NCBI GenBank assembly: GCA_029706075.1
Contig: JAINUG010000018.1
Span: 2,689,001-2,753,000, forward strand
DNA length: 64,000 nucleotides
Source: Aldrovandia affinis
Lineage: Eukaryota > Chordata > Actinopteri > Notacanthiformes > Halosauridae
Direction of reading: 5' to 3'
Part shown: one piece after another, positions 57,235 through 64,000 of the stretch
Layout: each line of letters begins with the position of its first letter
Numbering within the stretch: the first letter of the stretch is position 1
Notes under the pieces: generated by a model
The model's input: only the letters and a program-made list of their open reading frames with translations
Told to the model about the DNA's origin: nothing
Databases searched by the model: none
Position numbers and translations under genes: made by a program

Positions 57235-57800
57235 CGGCAAGTGTATTACAATGGCAAACATCAGCTGTAAAAATCACTGCGTTTCTGGATTCAAGGTGTC
57301 AAACTTTCTACCACTACAACTGTTTCATCATTACAGTAAAGGAGAAATTAATTTTTTCTGCTTTTCTCTCATCAGTTTTTCACTAACCAAATGCCAAGCT
57401 CCTGCTGAATGGATGGATTGATTCAAAAAATGTTGAAACTTCTTCCCAGCACAGTTTGCATCTCCAAATTATTTTTTCGTGCCACTTTGTATGCCAGCCA
57501 AAACATCATTCTGTAAATCACATGATGGAATCAATGGGATACTAGCCAGAACACTAAAGCACTGAAACCAATCGCGGAGAAATGTATCAGACACTTTGCC
57601 TTTAATTCACATGCAGTGTCACATCACTCTGTACATCAATCATTGTCTGTACAATGTACATTGTTTCCTTTTCTGCTGCCTTAAAATGAGTCAATCAATA
57701 TGATTTTTAGTTATTTCTCATTTTCTGTCTATCTTCAGTTCCAAGTAACTCCTTTCTCATAAATATCAGCACAATGGTCGCAGATGCACACTACATAAAT
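57235..57800 (+). other. Presumed nrsn1 3' UTR and flank
   Basis: AT-rich and free of repeats up to the Tc1-like element at 57802. No AATAAA is seen within it, so the polyA site is not assigned; a variant signal or a site beyond the transposon is possible. Confidence 0.4.
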
Positions 57801-57801
57801 A

Positions 57802-59019
57802 CACTGCCCGTCCAAAAAAAAGGTCACACACTCTAATATTTCGTTGGACCGCCTTTAGCTTTGATTACAGCACACATTCGCTGTGGCATCGTTTCGATAA
57901 GCTACTGCAATGTCACAACATTTATTTCTGTCCAGAGTTGCATTAATTTTTCTCCAAGATCTTGTATTGATGATGGGAGAGTCGGACTGCTGCGCAAAGT
58001 CTTCTCCAGCACATCTCAAAGATTCTCAATGGGGTTAAGATCTGGACTCTGTGGTGGCTAATCCATGTGTGAAAATGATCCTCCCTGATGCTCCATGAAC
58101 CACTCTTTCACAATTTGATCCCGATGAATCGTGGCATTGTCATCTTGGAATATGCCCGTGCCATCAGGGAAGAAAAAATCCATTGATGGAAAAACCTGGT
58201 CATTCAGTATATTCAGGTAGTCAGCTGACCTCATTCTTTGGGCACATAACGTTGCTGAACCTAGACCTGACCAATTGCAGCAACCCCAGATCATAACACT
58301 GCCCCCACAGGCTTGTACGGTAGGCACTAGGCATGATGGGTGCATCACTTCATCCGCCTCTCTTCTTACCCTGATCCGCCTCTCTTCATCACTCTGGAAC
58401 AGGGTAAAACTGGACTCATCAGACTACATTACCTTCTTCCATTGCTCCAGAGTCCATCTTTATGCTCCCTAGCAAATTGAAGCCTTTTTTTCCGATTAGC
58501 CTCACTGACAAGTGGTTTTCTTAAGGCTACACAGCTGTTTAGTCCCAATCCCTTGAGTTCCCTTCGCATTGTGCATGTGGAAATGCTCTTACTTTCACTA
58601 TTAAACATAGCCGTGAGTTCTACTGTTGATTTTTTCCGATATGATTTCACCAAACATTTAAGTGATCGCCGATCATGATCATTCAAGATTTTTTTCCGAC
58701 CACATTTCTTCCTCGAAGATGATGGTTCACCACTATCCTTCCAGGTTTTAATAATGCGTTGGACAGTTCTTAACCCAATTTTAGTAGTTTCAGCAGTTGT
58801 TTAGCAGTTGTGCCAATAATTTGACCCTTCTGAAACAGATTAACATATTTTCCACGACCACAGGATATGTCTTCCGACATGGTTGTTTAAGAAATGAGAA
58901 ACTACTCACTGCATCAGTTAGGGTTAAATAACTTGTTGCCAGCTAAAACATATGAATCACTGCAGTAATTATCCAATGGAAGGCTTTTACCTATTTGCTT
59001 AGTTAAATCCAGGTGGTGA
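57802..59019 (-). mobile_element. Tc1-like transposon, right end missing
   Basis: Starts after TA (57800-57801) with cactgcccgtccaaaaaaaa, a known Tc1-like terminus. The matching inverted end is absent; sequence breaks off near 59019 just where aggtggtgac would lead into it. Encodes a degraded transposase on the minus strand. Confidence 0.8.
58020..58880 (-). pseudogene. Tc1-like transposase, degraded
   Basis: N-terminus opposite 58880-58690 (MSEDISCGRGKYVNLFQKGQ) with a stop in the HTH region. 58686-58429 covers the paired-type DNA-binding domain and linker (RRSLKCLVKSYRKKST, SEANRKKRLQFAREHK). The first Asp is in SDESSFTLF opposite about 58405. 58348-58058 holds [16 protein letters not shown], then [11 protein letters not shown] with the second Asp. 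A stop follows, then [13 protein letters not shown] with the last Glu (opposite about 58045-58020). At least three stops or shifts: inactive. Confidence 0.8.
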
Positions 59020-60574
59020 CATGCATCAATTCATGGACAACAGTAAAACATGAAAATTCTCCACATATAATACATGTTCCTTTACTGTTTTCAAACTGTG
59101 AATCATTTTAATTTTGGCCATTAATCCTATATTTTTATAGTAGTGATATTCTCGTCTGTGAAGTAGCTGACTCTGAAGGCTATAGTCATGTAGAAAGATG
59201 CATACTTGGCCATAGTGTTGCCCAGGGAGGAGGGATTCAGTCTCCATGGTACCCCCCTCCTCATCGCTCAATAATGACCCCGCTGGTCTTTCAGGCACCT
59301 ACCTGCTATGCAGTCCTTAATTGCAGTAACTATGCAACTCAGCTTATGAATTTCAGAGTGAAAAGAACTGAAAACAGGCTGCTGTATTTACAGGGGATGT
59401 TGCAGAAATGGGACAAGCCTACAATTATGATTGAGCATTCCAAATGGGTCGAGAAGACATTTGGGGAATAGAAAGGTAAAAAGCAGGATGACATTTCCGT
59501 TCAGAGATGGAGAGCGGGCAGGTGTCAGCTGATGCTTCTGGACAGTCTCCATGTTAACATATGATTGACAGGTGGACTGATATTTTGATTTCAGTGAAAC
59601 CTGATGTGAACACATTCATTCAGTTTAAATGTCTTGGGGTGAAAACATACCGAGCCTTCTTTTTCCAATTAAAAATATTGGCCAATTTAGAAACAGATGC
59701 ACATTAAAAGGACAGCTATAAATTATTCTTAATGGTCATCAAAAAAAAGTTATTTTTATATAAGTAATAAATAAATAAATCCTATCTGTAACCCAATATA
59801 GATTTATCTTCTTTCAGTGGATATAATAAAGAGGGAATTAACATATGCTCACTCATAATGATTTAGTTTCTTTTTTGTGAACCTACAACCATTATATTGA
59901 TGCGTGCGTTTCTCATACACACACATATTGTAGCATGGGGAAGGGCTCAGTGCCTGATGGTGGTTACGTGCCAAAGGTGTGACTGCAGTCCTGGTTTTAC
60001 AACTGCCAGACAGCCTATCCCCTCTCACACCTCCTGACAATCAACCCTGGGTATGCTGAATATGGAATATCCGGGTTAATAAAAGAGACCCAGCTGTAAG
60101 ACATAAGGGGAAAAGTAGTGCAGGGAAAGAGGCAAGGAATAGACCAAGCTGGATACAAACCCCGCCTTGGACCCTGGACGGCTCAAGAACCCAATCTCTG
60201 TGCTAACCTTTTAAGAAACTAGACTACGAGCAAGCCCTGTCCTTTTTTGTGTTAGACTGGCAAGTTGCCAGATTGGCCTTTACTTTCTTTGTGCACCTCC
60301 CATGAATATATTTTATTTTCCCTTTATTCCCTATGCTTCACCACAATAACAGCATCAGTGCAATCACTTGCCAAACAGTACTTTTGTGTTTGTCTGTCTG
60401 TCTGCTCAACTGCCTGCAGTACAGACATCCCAGGTGATAATTGCATAACTACAGATACTGTATGTAATTGCACAGCATTCTTCTGTTGAAATGCATCCAC
60501 ACAGACTGCTGTTTTGGAGTGAGGTAAAGGAATACTGTTTTGCTGTGTCCTTATCAGCCTGGTGGGGGAGAGAA
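59020..60574. other. Intergenic DNA, no gene seen
   Basis: No supported coding or repeat feature. Short frames (59026-59298, 60324-60617 and others) have no domain. Confidence 0.5.
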
Positions 60575-60584
60575 TGATATAGAT

Positions 60585-60755
60585 CAGGGGTGTCAAACTC
60601 ATTCCATCGAGGGCCAAGTGTGTCCAGGTGATTTCAATTAGGTTCCCTCCTTAGTTGAAGAAGTGAGCTAATTAGTGAAATCACCTGGTGTAGTGCATTG
60701 GTTGCAACAAAAACCTGCATACACTCGGCCCTCGATGGAATGAGTTTGACACCTG
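60585..60755. mobile_element. Palindromic hAT-type MITE with 10-bp direct flanks
   Basis: 171 bp that fold back almost end to end: left arm CAGGGGTGTCAAACTCATTC..., right arm ...GAATGAGTTTGACACCTG, and an inner stem around gatttcaattag / ctaattagtgaaatc. Flanks tgatatagat occur on both sides (60575-60584 and 60756-60765). The right terminus lacks two C of the left. A half copy lies at 13052-13125. Non-coding; would be moved by a hAT enzyme. Confidence 0.88.
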
Positions 60756-60959
60756 TGATATAGATATTTAGAGCACATTTTAGGCTTGATGACACAAGCC
60801 TAAACTGGGGAAATACAGGGTTTACAGAAAACAAGACTGATCGTTTGTGAATCTATGTAGCATCAGTCTGTAGTGACATATCATCACATAGAGTCACTAC
60901 CTCTACTGTCGCCTTTTATTGTGCTTGGTGTTTTTTGTGTGTCTGTGTGTATACTTTAA

Positions 60960-61496
60960 AGTCCACACAAAATTGTCACCTTTTGTTGCCTTACAGCCTA
61001 AAATTAAAACATATTAAATCCGACTTTTTCCAACTTAATTTCCACATTTTACCCTAAAAAATAGAATGACTTTGATTTATAACACCCCACTGAGTTAGTA
61101 CATGGTAGAAGCACCCTTGAATTGCTTGAATTACAGCCATGAGTCTGTTTGGATATGTCTCTACCAGCTTTGCACACCTAGATTGGGCAACACTTGCCCA
61201 TTCTTCCTTACAGAACTGTTCAAGCTCAGTCAGCTTGCGTGGGGACTGTCAATGGACTGTGCTCTTCAAGTCATTCCACAGGTTTTTAATAGGATTTAGG
61301 TCAGGGCTCTGCTTTAGCCACTCCACTGTTGCTTTAGCGGTGTGCTTTGGGCCGTTGTCATGCTGAAGAGTGAACCTCCTTCCCAATTTCATCTTTCTTG
61401 CAGAGGGGAGCAGGTTTGTCCTTTCTGTATTTTGCCCCATCCATTTTCCTTTCTATCCTGACAAGTGCTGATGAGATTGCTGCACCCCCATAACAG
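60960..61496 (-). mobile_element. Tc1-like transposon, left part
   Basis: Begins with an AT-rich arm, then transposase C-terminus on the minus strand: [18 protein letters not shown] (second Asp) and [16 protein letters not shown], where the catalytic Glu of NPIE is Lys. Interrupted at 61496 by an LTR-like insertion and resumed at 62910. Confidence 0.8.
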
Positions 61497-62909
61497 TGTA
61501 GGGAAATTTTATGAGACATGTACCGTATGACATTTTAGTGAAATGGATTTGATTAATTATCGCTTCCATATTATGAGGTCAATCGTACCACGTTGAACCT
61601 CCGCTTTTCTCTGGAGCGATTTGGGGAACATGATCAGGACAAACAATACAATACAATACATTACGTAAATACAGACAATATATGCCGCGGACATTGTGTT
61701 AAGCACACAAGGGCTTAACCTCTAGAACCCACATCATAGACAACTAATTCCATGGCGAGCCTGGTACCCTGAGATTTCAAGACTTAAAGCGATTCACTTC
61801 CTGACTACAGGACAGCTACTGGAGACGTTCTAGTCCACGTCTAATCGAAGTTCAGTGGCATCAGAACTTAAGAGCATTCGCTGCCGGCATATGCAGCTAC
61901 TCGACATTCTAAGTCCTACAGAGTAGTGTTATCGGGACTCGGCGACCTTCCAAGCCCGCTACCCTAGATCCGATGCAGGACTGACTTGTCAGCGCAGAGG
62001 GACTGAGCCGTACAGTCCGTGCAGCCTCGCTCCATGCGTGTTACAACCTTACCTTTCTAGCGCTAAGTGGGGAAGAAGACATAGGTTGAAACAATGATTT
62101 GCACACTTATTTCAACCTTAGCAAAATGTCACAAAACCGACATTACACAATACATAACAGAAAACATACAAGACAAGGCAGTATGACAGATTCCTCAAAC
62201 ATAGAAAACTAGAATGCAGAGCGCCCGGAGCCTTCGTTAAGCGAATGAACTCCCCGAGCTGGATTTGGATATTCCTTTTATACACCTCTGACCAGCCATA
62301 AACGGTACCCCAGCTGTTGGTTATTTTGACAAAAGACTGTTGTTTGCCTGAAGGGCCAAATTGTGGGTTTACAAGACTAGCGGAATGGTGAGTGCCCCCA
62401 CCCTGAGGGAACGATTGCATCACGTGTTATATGACCGTCCCAATCTTCCTGTTGGTAGTCATAAAGCTATTGTTGGTGGCCAGAAATCATGTTATTCCAG
62501 CCAACCGTTGGTTCCCAGGATGTTACCAGATCCCGGGATATGGGGGGATATGGCATGTCCCAGGAAAACACAAACAACTTCTAACTTCTGAACAGTTGCA
62601 AAACTCTTAATGGACATGACATGACGCAGGGGAAAAGATACAGTAATTCTGCTCACTAGAACGTATTACATATGTACAGTGTATCACACATACAGTCCCA
62701 AAACCTGTGATGGAGGTGGGTTCACTCCCAGGTCAACCATCTGTTGGAATGTGGGGAATGGACAGAGCAGGCTGCAATCATGTCTATGGTGGCAATTTCC
62801 CCGTCCCCCCTTTTAACCAATGATGGGTTCACCAGATAACAGAACTCCGTGCAGGGAGGGAGAGGGGCTGGCTATTAAAATCATAGAGCCAGCTCTTTCC
62901 AACCCTACA
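61497..62909. mobile_element. LTR-like insertion in a Tc1 element
   Basis: 1413 bp starting TGTAGGG and ending CCCTACA, with acag on each side (61493-61496, 62910-62913); the Tc1 reading continues cleanly across. TG...CA ends and a 4-bp duplication fit a solo LTR or a small non-autonomous LTR element. No coding sequence and no pair of internal LTRs was seen. Orientation is unresolved. Confidence 0.7.
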
Positions 62910-63540
62910 ACAGAATGCTGTCACCACCATGCTTTACAGTAGGGATGGTGTTATTTGGTTGATGTGCTGTACTGGGTTTTCAACAAATATAACGTTTTGA
63001 ATTTAGGCCAAAAATTTCTATCTTAGTTTAATCCGTTAACGACACTTTTTGCCACATGGCTTCAGAACCCTCAATGGTTTTTTTGTATACCTCAAACGGG
63101 GCTGAATGTAGACTTTTTGAGCAGTGGCTTCCTTCTTACCACCCTACCATACAGACCAGAATTGTGGAGAGCTTTATGTATTGTTGACACATGCACACAT
63201 TGACCACTCTTTGCCATAAAGTCCTGTAGCTCCTTCATTAGCCTCTTGCTCGGTCATCCAGCTTGGATGCCCTGATCTAGGCAAGGTCCTGGTGGTACCA
63301 TGCACCTTCAACTTCTTAATTATGGTCTTGACGGTGCTCCAAGGGATATTTAAGGCCTTTGAAATCTTTCTATATCTGTTTCCTGATATGTGCCTTTCCA
63401 CAACTCTATCCCTGAGTTTTTTTAAAGCTCCTTGTTGCTCATGGTGTATTATTTACTCTGAAATGCACTACCCAGCAATGGAACCCTCTAGGGACAGCTG
63501 ATTTTATTCTAAAGTAAACACAATCACTACCGTTGAACAC
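62910..63540 (-). mobile_element. Tc1-like transposon, right part
   Basis: Continues the transposase: middle region opposite 62915-63100 and the DNA-binding N-terminus opposite 63401-63174 (HISGNRYRKISKALNIP, GTTRTLPRSGHPS). Right inverted repeat not identified, so the border (about 63540) is approximate. Confidence 0.75.
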
Positions 63541-64000
63541 AGTTGTAGGCCAATTAGCTTTGTGTGTGATCTGGAAGGTGATTTGTTACTCTTGTTATGC
63601 ACTCTGGATATTCTCTGTGTCCTGCGGAGCCGGTTTAATTGATGACGCACACCTGATCATCCCTGGAGCATAAAAGCTGGACTACTCCAGTTGCCACCAT
63701 CTCAGCTCCTTAGTTCCAGCTTTACCTCCTTTTTGATTGCGTTAGACTTTAGACTTTTTGAATACAGTCACCATTTGTATGTCTTATGCCTTGTTAGTGT
63801 GTTTGTTTTAGGTTGGATAGACATTGTTTTCTTTGTTTTGACACATTTTTAGGTAAGTGTAGGGAAGCAGCTTCTCGGAAGGCCCGTTACTTTTCTTTTT
63901 GCAGGACTGTGGCATTAGGATAGGAGTAGCATAGCTGTCTGTCGTTGTTCTATCTAACCCGCAGCCTTATATTAATGTCCGGTATGCTGTTTTGTTTGTG
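63541..64000 (+). other. Possible LTR start, window edge
   Basis: T/C-rich sequence with a TATA-like gcataaaagctgg at about 63668, followed by a pyrimidine-rich transcribed-looking region. It could be the U3-R part of an LTR that runs off the window. No second LTR or terminus to confirm it. Confidence 0.25.

Noticed and set aside
56863-57261. 132-codon frame on the minus strand across the neurensin exon
   Set aside because: It is the antisense shadow of a GC-rich coding exon; the plus-strand product matches a known family.
57235-57421. Extension of frame 56888-57421 past the neurensin stop
   Set aside because: It is a different reading frame from neurensin and reads through non-coding DNA.

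Overview
The window is vertebrate nuclear DNA, most likely from a ray-finned (teleost) fish. The evidence is the set of mobile elements: Tc1-like transposons of several families, hAT, piggyBac, an L2 LINE with a TGTAA-type tail, an R2/NeSL-type LINE, BEL/Pao, and a Ty3/Gypsy element of the Gmr1 type. GT-AG introns are easy to see. I cannot name the species.

Host genes are few. The clear one is neurensin-1 (nrsn1, + strand), which has a likely non-coding first exon near 52610-52709 behind a perfect NRF-1 palindrome and two coding exons, 56342-56545 and 56836-57234. Near the left end is an orphan 3' end of a sarcomeric myosin heavy chain gene (two terminal coding exons plus polyA signal, - strand, 5543-5901). 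No upstream exons are visible.

Layout, left to right: CR1/L2-type LINE (977 to about 5400, -); myosin fragment; Tc1-like element (from 6633, -) split by a 4.39-kb hAT transposon (7045-11434); solo LTR (14356-15086) flanked by CATAT; BEL/Pao retrotransposon (about 15092-24866) with an L2 inside its 5' LTR and a rearranged Tc1 just before its 3' LTR; low-complexity DNA; broken piggyBac (27237-29878, -); Tc1-type end and other repeats; 1.54-kb hAT derivative (31955-33497) that keeps a BED-finger exon; truncated LINE (33974 to about 35230, -); and a three-level nest in which an R2/NeSL-type LINE (37286-39408 and 49538-49880, -) contains an L2 (39409-49537, +), which contains a complete Gmr1-like LTR retrotransposon (41165-47549, -). 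Then come nrsn1, a Tc1-like copy (57802-59019), a palindromic MITE (60585-60755), and a further Tc1-like copy split by an LTR-like insertion (61497-62909).

The most informative object is the Gmr1-like element. It has integrase upstream of reverse transcriptase, a SCAN-like gag, a tRNA-Pro-type primer site, and two 770-bp LTRs that differ, by eye, only in short indels. Its reverse transcriptase lacks the YxDD stretch and its reading frames are broken. Either a defective copy inserted very recently, or homopolymer sequencing errors add to the damage. I found no convincing wholly new system. The value of the window is in its dated, nested insertions and the two host gene structures.
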